Shown: positions 23,244 through 36,155 of the stretch, piece after piece
How positions within the stretch are numbered: the first letter of the stretch is position 1
Layout: every line of letters begins with the position of its first letter
Origin: Polytrichum commune
Taxonomy: Eukaryota > Streptophyta > Polytrichopsida > Polytrichales > Polytrichaceae
NCBI GenBank assembly: GCA_950295325.1
Contig: OX485805.1
Coordinates: 25,159,501 to 25,223,500 of the forward strand
DNA length: 64,000 nt
Direction of reading: 5' to 3'
The notes under the pieces: generated by a model
What the model saw: only the letters and a program-made list of their open reading frames with translations
The model's database searches: none
Told to the model about the DNA's origin: nothing
Position numbers and translations under genes: made by a program

Positions 23244-26200
23244 TCATTTGGTCGTTGGCCCTGGAGTAAGGCTCCAAATATTTTCCACGTCTCGGATTCC
23301 AAAACCTTTGCCAAGAAGGTAGCCAACTACAGAGGGGAAATGAAGGTCTTTCTCCTCCCATCCCCACTCCTTCCATGTTTGCCAACCTTTGTAACCCCAA
23401 AATTTTACGTAACGACGATACATTATCTTATGTCTTTTAAAGTCCAACCCGATTGAGCTATTGGTGTAGTATGAGGGACTGGACACCAACACTGGTTCCA
23501 ACGCCTGCAATCCTTCAAGCATATGAATGTCCTCCTCATGTAACTCTACTCTAGTGAAACTTAGGTCCAACACCTTTAGGTTTGTCAGTTTACTCATGTC
23601 TGACAACCGACACAACGATTCGCAATAATCCAAATTGATAGCTGTCAGTGCACGTAAATCTCCAAGGCCTTGTAAACTAGTCAGTTGCATGTTTCCAGAG
23701 GCGTCGATAACTTCTAATTGCTCCAATCCACTGAGGTTGGGTATCTCTGTTATGCTCAAGACAGAAATATCCAACTTACGAAGACACTGAAGCCCAGTAA
23801 GACTAGGAAACGTCGACAATTGTTGGCAACCACTTAAACTTAATGATTTCAAACCAACCAAGTTGTCCAATACTGGAACTTCATCTATATCCAAACCAAT
23901 ACATTCCAGTGTATGAAGGCGCTTCAGAGCAGTAAGACTCGGTGGCTTCGAGAGTTTCCGATTCTTTATCAAGACCAATGATAGTAAACCAACCTGGCGG
24001 TCTAATCCACAAACTTTAACCAATTCCTCGCACCAACATATCTCGAGTGATGGTAGGTTGCTGGGCCCTAATCTCACAATTTCCAACGCCTCCATGTTGT
24101 GAAGCTCCACCTTTTGCAGAGATGTACAACTCCTCAAATCCAAGTCAGAAGTGTGAACACTGCAGAGCTTGAGCGATACCAAGGTGGTGCACAACACAAG
24201 GACGTCCTGCTCAAACACAAAAGTACCAATTACTACCAGAACTTTAAGTGCTGCTGGTAATTGTCCTACACAAGCTCTACAATCGCCATGGCCACAAACC
24301 ATCATGATATAAGTCAAGGTTTTCAGTCCTTCCAAGCCCTCAATTGAAAACTTGGATGCAGTTAAGTTTCCTCTTCCTGTTGCCACAGTTAAGCTTCTCA
24401 ACCGAATGAGGTCTTTGATATTCAAAACTCCAGATAATTCGTAATCAAAATCTAGCTTCAAGACCACAAGGTTCATGCAATATTTCCATTCGATCGTCGT
24501 TAGACTCGTAATCCCGGATTTCTTCATAATTCCATAAGTCCCAGAAATACAAACTCGTGTCAACTTCTTCCAACTACTCTTTGGCTCCTCCTCCAGCTCT
24601 GTAGGAAGTGCATCCCTAGCACACACCCACCTCCGCTCCTCCATGTCCAAGACCATTAATTTCCCTTGCGCTTCCAATGATGCAAACTCAAAATACAGAT
24701 CATGTATGCTCACTTCCCCAGACCTCATCTCGGCATACTCCAACAACGCACTATCCACCAAATGTCGCAACTGCAATTCCATCACAAAACAATCACAATA
24801 TAATCCATCATACATGGGCATCAAATTCCCATGTAAACCCTCCAAATCATTCAATCCAAAATCTCTAGAATCTTCTTGTTCTCATGCTTAACCATATTCA
24901 CACTTTCATCATAGTTCAACCCATATCCCCAACGATTATGGTGTTTAACAAACATAAGCATGTGAATTGTGCTTTTTGCATGTTCTCCAAGGATTGCTCG
25001 TCAATCTCGAAGGAGTTGTTATCCAAAAAATATTATGTCAAATAGTACAAAACAATTAAAACTTATATTAAGATCTTAAGATAAATTAAGATCTTATTAT
25101 ATTGATATTCATGTTTGGACTTGAGGCATCAAAGAGGGGGATTGACTACGTACCCAATTTTCAATCACTTCCTTCTCCTTATTGTGGACAAGACACAACC
25201 ACTCCATCATATCCACCTTGTGAGAATTAGAAGTTTCGGGGAAGAACAAAGCTAGATCCATAAATAACTCTTGCTCCCCTTTAGGCAATCGGTCGAAATT
25301 GCTTCTAAGAATGTTGAACAAAGGATTTAGTGGTTCCTGCAAATAGCTCGTTTCTTTGAGTTTTTGTAAGTCCTTCATCCATACCGAAGGTACTTTACCT
25401 CCATATTGTAGAAAAACACCCAAGGCTTTCAATGATAATGGATGATAATGTGAACCTCGACCTTCGCCCTTGCCAAAGTAACAACTTTTGATACACTCCT
25501 CAATAGCATCTGCATCTTCCGTATTTTCATATTTTCCATTTCCTACGTGGTACAAAAACATATTCTTTGCATCATCCTTGTCAAGTTCAGGCATCTCAAA
25601 ACATGCACTTTCATCCACGTTAAGACTTTTCAGAGTTTTTCTAAAGCGGGATGTTATAATCACCCAACTTCCCTCAACAAAAGGTGCTCGAAGAAACAAT
25701 TTCCCTTGCTCCAATGAAACAGAATCATCCCAAACGTTGTCTATAGTTAGGAAGGTTTTTTGATTCCAAATCTCGAATTTCAAAAGGATGTCTTCACACT
25801 ACACATACACCCAAATCATGAGTGCAAGGCACAATTAAAGGCATTGGGTTTCAAAGCATTGTACATCTTCTCCTAGAATAAAAATAGATATCAATAGAAT
25901 GGTAAGAACATTAAATGCACAAAACAACATCAAGTGAAACATTGGGAGTTGCATCCTAAGTTGCCTTCAATTGCATATAATCTTGAGGTAAGCATTAGTT
26001 GTCTTACTAATTCATGAAGCTCACAGGCTTAACATTGGATTCATGAAAATATTTATGACTTTAAAGAACAAATACCTTGTCCTCCCCCACTTCTTGAACA
26101 ACCTCCGCACTTGTATTTGTCAATGTGGTCAATAACTTCTTCACTAACTCATGTTTACTTTGCTTTCCCAATTCCACATGGCACACCTTCCCATCAAATT

Positions 26201-27732
26201 CTCCATCCATTTCGTTACACATCATCTTGCAAATTTGAGTCTTTCCCATTCCGCCCACACCATACAATCCAATCACACGAACGTGTGGATACTCAGTTGA
26301 ATTTGGAGTGTTTCCAAAATGGTCTCGTATAACCTATGCAAGTCACATCATAATTAATGTCCACCAAATTAGACCTCCATGTTAGTTGGAAGGCCGTGAA
26401 CTAGAAGTATATTAGTGACATTGAGTTATTGTGCTCACAACGAAAATAAACAACACATGCAATTCATACAAGATTTAGTTAGTGGTTCCAAAACTTGGTA
26501 TTTATCATGTTATATTGAACAAACAAATTCTTGTTGAAGACCAACATCATGATTAAAGATCATGAACTAGGTTCCCATATTGTTGCAAAGTCAAGAGTGA
26601 TTGATCCAAATTGTAGCATTGAGACATCATACATCATCCCCTCATCGGAAGGTCAACTTACAAATCAAAATATTTGAAATAGCATTTTCGAACAAATCCC
26701 CAAAAATAAGTGTTCCAAGTGAAAAAAAGTACATGCATGGAATGATTGAGAATTACATGTTTTGTGTTGATAACCGCTTTTATTTCATTCTATCTAAGTG
26801 AATCAAACTCACTTTGAACTTATAGTCATTGTAGCTTAGATTCGGAACGTATATGTACATTAATAGTTGAAGTCTAACGAACAAATTATGGATAATTTGC
26901 ATCAACCAGAGGTCAACCTTCCCAAATATCATCAATAATATTACCTGGCATAATTTTGAACGCCCTTGAACATGTGATTCATCATATTTAATGTCTGACG
27001 GAATTGACTTGCAGATACTTGAAACAATCTCTTTTCGATAAGCAACAACATCTTTTGATTGTCGGTCATATACCAAACCATTGAAAGAACCAAACCACTT
27101 GAGACATTCTTTCCATTCACCCACTTTGATTCGATGATCTTTTTTGGCCATCGTCTCCCACTTCTTGAACCATTTCTTTTGTCTACGACTATCAAAAAAT
27201 TCTTCCACATTGAGCCCCAAAAATAGAGGCAAAATCTTCAAAGTTGGATCTTTCTTATATGCTTGCATAAAGCCATTGAGTTCAATCATTGGCCACTTTG
27301 ATGTAAAGTACTCCTCAGAAACCACCACCACCATCATTTTGCATTGTGCTACAGCAGCTTTGATAAGGTCTGGAAACCTCTCTCCCTTGGGCAAGCTTGA
27401 AGGATGTTTGTCAAAAAATGGAAAGCGATGGCGGCTCTCGAGGTCCACACACAATTGCTCTACAAATTCCTCCTTTTGAGCTCCACTATGGCTCAAGAAT
27501 ATTTTATGTTGTCGGTGCAATATTGGGTCCTCATACTTGCGATCAATTGACCTGTGTTGGCAAGCGAAAGGCATTTCAAAATTTAGAAGGTGCAAAATAC
27601 ATTGAAGCCACATAAGGACAAATACATGACAATGTAATGAAAGAATAGGAAATATGAAAACTCCTTCTCAATCCTACGACCAACTTGATGGATTTACCTG
27701 TCTATCTTCCTTCTTTTGCTAGATGTAGCCAT
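23244..27732 (-). CDS. TIR-NB-ARC-LRR immune receptor (TNL2), five exons, apparently intact
   Basis: Full-length partner of TNL1. Exons: 27732-27698, 27551-26945, 26333-26076, 25798-25154 and 24770-23244. All introns are GT-AG and phases agree, giving about 1023 residues. The leader differs from TNL1 by one residue (MATSSKRRKIDR). TIR has FLSHSGAQKEEF, a BB-loop region FFDKHPSSLPKGE and the Glu of SKWPMIEL (about 102). NB-ARC has P-loop GVGGMGKT (about 239-246), TFLTIDNVWDD, SWVIITSRF and HPLSLKALG. Exon 5 begins near the end of NB-ARC, carries IHDLYFEF (MHD position), then about a dozen LRRs and a 90-residue post-LRR tail rich in Trp and Lys that TNL1 has lost. No frame damage seen. Intron sizes closely match TNL1, consistent with recent duplication. 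Confidence 0.9.
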
Positions 27733-29059
27733 CTTCAAAGTGATGCCTATTCGAAAAGTGGTGTAAAAACCTGCAAAACCAACCATGTCAATTGGTAAAT
27801 GATTAGACTATAGTCTCCTACATAGACCAAACAACACAACTCTACAAATGTGCACCATAAACAAATAAACTATATTTAGGAGATACGTTATCAAGCAGTT
27901 TCGATTGATTAAGTCACATAGTTTTGCAAGGATCAAAGCTTAACAAGACAACTTGCACAACCATTCAAACATTGCAAACTCTACTTGCTCTAGTGCATAG
28001 AGATTTCAAGGTAGGTTGCCCCGAAACCAAAAAGGTAGAGACAATTGGGGTCCCCTCTGTACCACTCTACCCAAGAGTGAATCAAAATAGACCACACCAA
28101 TCTTTTTCTAGGACAACCATCCCTTGCAATTAACCACACTTCATAACCTTGAGGCAGATAAAACTTCACACTCACTGTTGATAACTTCAAGAAATTTTCA
28201 GATATGGAGTCAAACTGCGGGCATACCAAGATACACTCAAAGCATAAGCTAATGCAGTTTGGGAATGTCTGGAGCCACTGAGACAAACACACCATATTTG
28301 TGTAGCTTGAGGGGTAGCTAGGCTCTCTATTAAGGTTGTTCTAAGTTCTCAGTAAAGGTCTTGAGAGAACTGAGAACAACTTGCGAAAGGAGAACAGGAT
28401 AGACTCCTCTGCTATTGAAATTTGATTTCTTTTACTACGCAAGAGAAGGTTGTGACAAAAATTGCGATTGGGATGTGCAGCTCCCACACCATAGCGGTGT
28501 CTGTAAATTCAAATTGTCAGTACTTGCCCTTTCACAAGGTAAAACAAATGAAGTGTTATGCCGATCTCCATAGCCGGAGCCGATGGTAGATATATATTAG
28601 TGAAATAGGTTGTAAGGATAGAGTTCTAAACAAACAGAACAGGGTCTGCTCTTGTTTGTCGGGGGCCCGAGGTTGATCGAGACTACATCATCAACACTCG
28701 TAGCCCTCCAAGGAACACGTATTTGCGCCTGTCTTCCCATCTCAAGCTTCTAAGTTGACAGTTACATGCTTAAGAAATGGAAATTGATTGTGTACATAAG
28801 AATGATAAGCAAGTACTACTGTTGTGGAACCTGGAATTTAACAGACTAACATCGATTAACATCCCTCGCATACCAACCTCGCAGTACACTATTGCATTTT
28901 AATTAAAATATGGGCAAGTCAACACCATTATGCATGTGAACAATCTCAGCTCAAACATTGAAATTATCCACCAAATAGAACCTCTCGTCCCTAGCATACA
29001 CATCAGAAAAGGAAATGGTTGGAGGGGGTGCTATATCTTGTATCCAACCCTTGAAATAA

Positions 29060-30150
29060 TTATAGTTGAAGATTGAGATTCGGTGACGAGCTTTGCAGGA
29101 TTAAGGCTTCAAAAGAGACAAGGTGATAACCCCTCAGCCCTTGAGTAACTCCACCCAGCCCCCTATGCGACCCACTAGGTTGTTGAATTTCAGCCCTCTG
29201 TAACCAATCTTCGAATTCGCCATCAGTACCTACGAATTTGGTCGCTAGTCCTGGAATAAGCCACCAAATATTTTCCACGTTTCGAATTCCAAAACCCTTT
29301 CCAACAAGGTAGCTAGCTACAGAAGGGTCATGAAGGTATTTCTCCTCCGATCCTGAGTTCTTCCATGTCTGCGAACCTTGGTATCTCTGAAATGGTGCAG
29401 AAAGAGGTACATTATCTTATGTCTCTTAAAGTCCAACCCGTAATTGGGGATGTGTCTACAAATGTGAACGTAAGAGGGAATCAACAAAAATATTGGTTCC
29501 AACGCCTGCAATCCTTCAAGCATATGAATGTCCTCCTCATGTAACTCTACTCTAGTGAAACTTAGGTCAAGCACCTTTAGATTTGCCAGTTTATTCATGT
29601 CTGACAACCGACCTAGCGATTCACAGTGTAACAAATATATAGTTTGCAATGCATGTAAATCTCCAAAGCCTTGCAAACTAGTCAGTTGATTGTTTGTAGG
29701 GGCGTTGATAACTTCTAATTGCTCCAATCCACTGAGGTTCGGCATCTTTGTTATGCGCAAGCCAGAATTATCCAACTTACGAAGACACTGAAGCCCAGTA
29801 AGACTAGCAAGCTTCGACAATCGTCGGCAACCCCTTAATATTAAAGATTTCGAACCAACCAAGCCGTTCCATCCTGGAACTTCACCTATATCCAAAGAAA
29901 TATATTTCAATGTATGAAAGTGCTTCAGACCAGAAAGACTACACACCTTCGAAAGTTTCTGATTGTCTATCAAGAGCAATGATAGTAAACCAACCAGGCG
30001 GTCTAATCCACAAACTTCAACCGATTCCCAACAACAACGTATATGGAGTGATTGTAGGTTGGGCCCTAATTCTCAAATTCCCAACCCCTGATTATTTTCC
30101 AACTCCACTTTTTGCAGAGATGTACAACTCTTCCAATCCAAGTCTGAAGG
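29060..30150 (-). pseudogene. TNL LRR fragment (third copy), frameshifted
   Basis: Encodes only the LRR and post-LRR part of a TNL. The LRR frame runs 29979-29317, with a further homologous but broken stretch to about 30150. A frameshift near 29400 moves the post-LRR tail to another frame (29278-29060, beginning at the VENIW-like segment), and the tail runs past TNL2's stop. TIR and NB-ARC exons are absent. Its 3' flank matches that of TNL1. The fragment is bracketed by two copies of a ~44-bp sequence, 'atcgattaacatccctcgca' onward, at about 28850 and 30161. Confidence 0.85.
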
Positions 30151-31150
30151 GAGACACAGATCGATTAACATCCCTCGCATCCCAACCTCCTACTACACTA
30201 TTAATATTAGCCACACAAAAACTAAACTGTCGGTAATGGTCTCCGTGCACTCACAGTTTCCGTCGGTATTTCTCAGCGCTTACAAATGAAAACATCTCAC
30301 ATTCTAACATGTAACATGATAGAAAACAGATCAACACTTTCAAGTTGTTCTGACCGACACTTCCCTAGTCTCACTTGTCTGGACGGATCTCTTTTCCGAA
30401 CATGGTAACTCGAGTCACCCATCACACTCAGATGCTTGAGAAATGAAAGGTGATTGTGCATATAAGACCGATAACCAAGTTCTACTCTTGTGGAAACTGG
30501 AACTTAAGAGACTTACCTTACTTACAGGTCAGATCTGGTACAGATGCATGAAGAAAGTGACGGATAGAAGCCCCCCACCAATATCGATTGCTACCAAAAT
30601 CACCCAACTTGGACAATCAATTAACATCGCTCGCATCCCAACCTCCTAGTACACTCTTACTATTAGCCAAACACAAAAACTAAACTGTCGGTACAGGTCT
30701 TCGTGCACTCACGCTTCCCGTCAGTATCTCTCGGCGCTTACAGATGAAAACTTCTCACATTCTAACCTGTATACATGACAGATAAATACTTTCAAGTTGC
30801 TGTAACGGATTCTTCCCTAGTCTCACTTGTCCGGACACGTCTCTTTTCTGAATATGGCAACTCCCCCACCCCGGCCAACAATCATCATCCCGACGGTTAT
30901 CTCCGACTGAAAGTTAGTAATCAACATCAACTTATGTAAAATTGTTATAGTTTCTCATGTCTATGATTTGATCATGTCTCATGATATGATCTATGATAGA
31001 AGAAGCTGACAAGAAATTGAAATTGACAGTCGGGAAGTGCAGACAGAGAAAGAGAAATTGTCCATGGTACAGGAAGTCGCCATTCTAAACTATTTCAAAA
31101 TATCGGTATTCTAAATAGGGGATTTCTGGAGGTATGGGTACTGTAGTAGC

Positions 31151-32191
31151 CAGTGGTAATTTTTGACAAGGGGTCCCATCTATCTTGTGACGGGCTGTAA
31201 TTTCTTGACCTGTTTTTGTGACGGGTTCATCCAATATAAACCAGTTTTTTGACGGGCAAAATTCTCATTTGACGGGTTGAATTTATTTAATGCTCATTTA
31301 CAAAGTAAACTTCAACATGTATTCAAAGAATGAAGTCCCTTTGCAATACATCATAAATTCTTGTACTAAAATACCAATAAACTCTTATATCAAAAACATT
31401 TATATGTAAATGTCCACTATCCACAACCTCAACCCCAAAAAATTGGGATCACTCAATCCAATGCTAGAATACGTCTATCTCGCATATTTCTCCATTCTTG
31501 CATAACAGCTAACCAATCTATATCTCCCACATCTATGCCACATAGAGATACGCGCATTAACGCGTCCAATGTATTCAATCGAAGTCGAGAACGCAATGCA
31601 CTCTTCACCAAATTTTGCTTTGAAAATCCCCTCTCGCATATTGCAATACTCGATGGTATTACAAGCACCTTCTGCCATAATCTTGTGAGATTGGGCCAAT
31701 TGGTCCTCCACTGAGTCTACTGCTCTACGTTAAGTGATGTGCGAGCTTCTCAAAGAGACAACATTGCAGGACATTATGGCAACCGCAGATACGCTACGAA
31801 AAATGCATAAGAACATACCTCGGGTACTCAACAGATCCCAACTTGACGAGCTGAGAGAAGCAAACCTCAATAGATAAGGCTGATAAGCTGTTGTCTATGA
31901 AACAATGTTTAACTTGTCGTGGCGGCTTCTATCGTGCTTTATGGGAGCCCTAGCATGAATGAATGCCTGTTGGGAATTTAAGATGATTAGTAGATGAATG
32001 TAGGGAACTTGTAAAGTTAAATCTGTGACAGGTCATCTCAGACTGGGTCCTGTCATTTGACGGGCATTTTAAAAGCTTTATGTCTTTTGACGGATTCAGT
32101 TTTACATTTTTCTGTCTTGTGACGAGTTGTGGTAAAATTCGACGGAAATTTGACATGTGACGGGCTGTGACGGGTGCAAAAATTAACCCTG
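31151..32191. mobile_element. Decayed hAT transposon with 8-bp target duplication
   Basis: Starts CAGTGGTAATTTTTG and ends with the inverted CAAAAATTAACCCTG. Perfect 8-bp duplication GTAGTAGC at 31143-31150 and 32192-32199. Both subterminal regions hold many TGACGGG motifs. Duplication copy A has the uninterrupted sequence near 14645-14665, so insertion followed the duplication. The interior keeps only the C-terminal dimerisation part of the transposase. Confidence 0.9.
31453..31709 (-). pseudogene. hAT transposase C-terminal dimerisation (hATC) remnant
   Basis: The minus-strand frame reads WPNLTRLW…VLVIPSSIAICERGFSKQN, then LVKSALRSRLRLNTLDALMRV, the typical hATC signature, ending at a stop at 31453. 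The BED zinc finger and the catalytic RNase H-like domain are missing, so it cannot encode an active transposase. Confidence 0.85.
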
Positions 32192-34044
32192 GTAGTAGCG
32201 AGGGGCATGTGAGGAGAAGATGAGATCCGACTTTTGGGAAAATCGAGGTTCATGTGCCTGCTGCCAGTAGAAATTTGAAAGCCAGCCAGATAATACATGG
32301 CGTGACTTTAATAAGGAAATGGCCGGAGACAGAAGAAGCTGACAAGAAGACGTTGGTTTCCCTGTTGGCCCCCTAACTTAAGTTAGGTTCAGTAGGGGAG
32401 TGCCGTGCAGACAGAGAAAGTGTCCATGGTACGCTAAGTTGCGATTATTAATTGATTTCATGAGGGTATGAGGATGTGGCAAGTGAGATAAAGATGAGGT
32501 CGGATTTCTGGGGATTTGAGGTTCTTGGTTATCTCAGGGCCTTTGTTCACGTGTCCCAAGTCCCAAGTCCCAACTCAGTCAACTTGAGGTTGATCTGTGC
32601 AACCTCAGCCACTGAGAGCATGGACTTTTTACATCACACGGGCTTCAATTCCTAAGTCTCAAGTATGACATGGATGCTTACATGACAACATTGTTGGGAG
32701 GTGAGGCTCTAGACTTGTGTTGAGAGTTGGGATAGTAGAGAAGGGGTGTATTTTGCAATGTAAAGCTAAAAATGAAGACCAAAAAAACACTTGATTTAAA
32801 GAGTTTAAGTTATGTGTTCAAAAGTTGTAATCATTTTATGTTCAGTAATCAACATAAATTGAGAGAGATTATGAATTGAGAAAGAGAATCTTCACATTCT
32901 TAATGAATCACATATTCATGTCATCATAAGCATATGAGTTGGGGGCAATTATCATGCGTCTTTAGAAAGTTTATAAAAGAATCTACCATGGTGGTAGATT
33001 TGCATAATTCTTTTATTAACACAAGATGGTTGCTTAGGATTCATATGCTTATAATGTATGATTAGCTACAAACATGATAAAGAACACGGCCATATACACC
33101 ATTTGGATTTTGTAATCATCTTGCACTAATTATATATTCGCGTATCCTACAAGAAGTGGGTGCATAGATAAAAGTGTCCAATTGAGGCCCACTTACTTAA
33201 CATTTGCGGACGCACAAAAACTCAACCTCACAAATCCAAGTAGTATCTATAAGGTAGCAAAGAGCATAAAGCAACCAAACAAATAAGGCCCATCTAAGGT
33301 AGAGAAGTCTTACGTGGTTACTTTTCCCGAAGAGCCATTGTCTCATAGGATATGGAACACACAATTAGTACGAGATGGTTAGCAAATCCAAAGTGATGTT
33401 GTAGGCACTTTCTTGATAATTTTTGGAGCTCGTATGAACATCTTATTCATTACCAAAGTGAAGATTCTCGTGCTCATTAAACAATCATACAGGTCCCCCG
33501 AAATATGTTGATCATCAAGTCTAGAATGGTTACAATTTTTAGAGCACATAGTCCAATGTTTTTAAGATGCGTCCTTTTGGTATATGCTCTTGGAGCTACA
33601 CCAAATTACATACCACTCAAATAGAGTAGAGGCGCCCGTAACCGATTACTTAAGAGATTTTGTGCAAGATCTTAAGAAGTATAAGGTGGTCCAAATATTT
33701 CATGTGTAGGAAGATAGCAATGAAGAGGACTGCAAAATTTTCAATAATTTTATTCCTTAAATCGAAATTATTGTGAATTCTTGAAACCAAAAGTTGGCCC
33801 AAACATATTACCAATGGCTAGAGTATACCATAACCGCTCATTCCTCCTCACTTTAGCACTCAAAATCAAAACATGTGTTGTGGCACTATAGGTTCTGGGT
33901 TGATTGAAATCCACTCCTAGCCTCATCAAAACTCAATCCCAACCTAATCAAAATTCTAGTACACTATAGATTGCCGATTGGGAATAGGCCCCTCTACTAT
34001 ATAGGTATTCTAATAAGAAAAGCAACCAAACACAGGTTGTCTTC

Positions 34045-34320
34045 GGCGGACATTAAGTTCGCCCGTACGAACTATGGGGGTGTCAAATCCGGGCGGGGGG
34101 CAACCTCCAGGGAAATTTCTGAACCCGACCGAAAACTATTGCCCGCCCCACCCAACTTCGAAAAAAATCTTGCCCTTGCATTCTTGAAGGCCGTTTGACT
34201 ACAAATCCCATATTGAGTGCACTTCGCCTTCAAGGTCTAAAATCCAATATATATGTGCACTTCCAATTAGTAAATAAGCAATTCATTGGGATTTCATTCC
34301 GGAAATGAAGCACTTCAAGT
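34045..34320 (+). repeat. One-arm relative of the 11.8-kb foldback element
   Basis: Starts GGCGGACATTAAGTTCGCCC. It follows the foldback arm through 'ttgcccttgcattcttgaag', 'tattgagtgca' and 'aaggtctaaaatccaatata' to 'ggaaatgaag'. It interrupts duplication copy B, which ends just before it. The opposite arm was not found. Confidence 0.65.
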
Positions 34321-35008
34321 TGGATATTTTGATTGGGTATAAGTGGTTTGATTGCATTATGCTTATATTCACATGTCATATATGACATAATGTAACTGAT
34401 ATTTGTACCATTTATTTTTTTGGAAAAAATTATCAAAAAATGTTATTTTTAGAACCCGCCCAAAGTGAACTTGACACGTCCAAAAACCGGTTCATTTTCT
34501 AAGAACCCGTCCACTGGAAAGGTTTTTTTATGAACATGTCCATGGACATGTTGGGGACCTTGTGAAAAATCACCATTGCTCTCAATAATCAAATCATAGT
34601 TCCATCAAAAAGAAGAAAGAAAAGAAAAGAACAATAAGAACAATAAAACAAATAAAAATAAGAACAAGAGAATCTTCACTTTGGAGATGAACAAGACAAT
34701 CATCTTATGAGCTCCCAAAATGAGGAGGAAAGCGACTACGGGCACGATTTGGGTTTGCTAATCATCTTGCAATAATTTCATGTTTCCTATCCATCGAGAA
34801 GGCGGTGCAGCCCTAAAATTGTCCATTTAGGACCCACTTGCCTTAATTACACATATTATAACCCAGAAGTGAAAATTTGAAAGTATAATATATATTATAT
34901 ATGCTTGAATATTAGAATACTCGGTCACCCTGAATCACCAAGCATTTGAGTCAGCTCGCAGTAAGTGGAACTGATGATAAGTTAATGTACTCAAGACTGA
35001 TGGTGTAA
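34321..35008. other. Gene-free spacer
   Basis: No supported coding sequence. A-rich stretch at 34600-34660. No termini or long repeats recognised. Confidence 0.5.
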
Positions 35009-35011
35009 TAA

Positions 35012-35373
35012 GGGCCACTTCACACACAAGCCAAGAGCCGTGACCATGAAAGTGTGAGAGCCCAAATGAAAGTGTCCAAAGGCGGTCCCAAGACACCCCC
35101 AAAATCATGTAGTGGGGGCACGGACCCTCGAGTGTAGTGTGAAGTCATATGTGATTGGGCCCTCAACCAAATGCTATATTTCAATGAATTTTCATTCACG
35201 CGGGTCCTCAAACATGATAAAATAGAATAAATCAACGGCTGCAAGGATTCGGAGTGCCATGGTCCCTCAAGTGTAGTGTGAAGCGAACTTAGACTGGTTC
35301 CCCCTTCTCCACCAATGAGAATGCTTGAAGTGTTTATGGTCATGGGCTCTCAGTCTCGTGTGTGAAGTGGCCC
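35012..35373 (+). mobile_element. PIF/Harbinger (Tourist-like) MITE, copy 2
   Basis: Ends GGGCCACTTCACACAC and GTGTGTGAAGTGGCCC are near-perfect inverted repeats, flanked by TAA at 35009-35011 and 35374-35376. Interior shared with the copy split by the LTR element at 38466-47923, for example 'cggaccctcgagtgtagtgtgaagtcatatgtga'-type text. Non-coding. This is the cleanest copy in the window. Confidence 0.9.
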
Positions 35374-35376
35374 TAA

Positions 35377-35764
35377 GTTAGTGCCTATGTAAACATCCAA
35401 AAGCATGTGGGTACTACACAAAATATTGTCCGCTTACTATTTGGAATTATGCAATACTATATCTATTGACAATATATCTTTCTTTTTTGCCAATAAAGGT
35501 CAAATTGGTTGTTTGGACATTACAAAACATTAGCTTTTTACTTGGTAAAATAATACAGTAATAGTACAAAATAGCATTGTGTAACTTCTTATAGTAAGTG
35601 ACACTAAAAATATTTAGTGTGGAGAGCCTATTTTAGGGTGTCCAAATTCCCTTATCCTCCATGAGAAGATTAACAAATCCATTTGTTAAATGCAAGTTGT
35701 TCTATGCTTTGGGATGCCAAAAGAAAAGGCTTGGGTTTTGTGGCAGTTGTATAGACTTAGGCCC
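35377..35764. other. Gene-free spacer
   Basis: AT-rich sequence with no coding frame or element I can support. Confidence 0.4.
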
Positions 35765-36155
35765 GGTTCACATGGGGTCCCAAGTCCCAAGTTGCAACGC
35801 ATGTTAACGAGTGCCAACATGGAGGCATAGTCCCAACTTTTGAGCCTTAAGAACCCATTGATGTATGGTTCAAATGATTTGCATGGGACTGTATGTCAAA
35901 TCTAGATTATTTGATGCAAAAAAAATCTTTGGACACGAGTTGCAAGTTGGGTCTAGCTTTCACTCGATCCAACTCTCAAGACAAGTCTCAAGCCTCACCT
36001 CCAAAAAGTGATGCCATGCGGGCATCCATATCATACTTGTGACTTAGGACTTGGGACCCCGTATGAAGTGGTAAGTCCCAACTTCCAAGCTCTCAATGGC
36101 TGAGCCTACATGGATTGACCTAAGGTGAAGTGGGGCTTAGGACTTGGGAGCCCTT
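35765..36155 (-). repeat. Inverted copy of the CCCAAGTCCCAAG repeat
   Basis: On the minus strand it follows 14990-15230 and 32535-32770 (blocks 'cattgagagc', 'ggtcccaagtcctaag', 'caagtatgatatggatgc'). It also has self-complementary ends: GGTCCCAAGTCCCAAG near 35777 against ACTTGGGACC near 36050. It may be a MITE, but no target duplication is clear. Confidence 0.5.

Larger units (their letters stand above)
23430..34040 (+). repeat. Segmental duplication, copy B
   Basis: Direct copy of 5420-18000. It contains TNL2, an extra LRR fragment (29.06-30.15 kb), a hAT insertion (31151-32191), and ends where a foldback-related fragment begins at 34045. It lacks most of A's 11.7-14.5 kb and the G-run TIR element. 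Confidence 0.85.
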
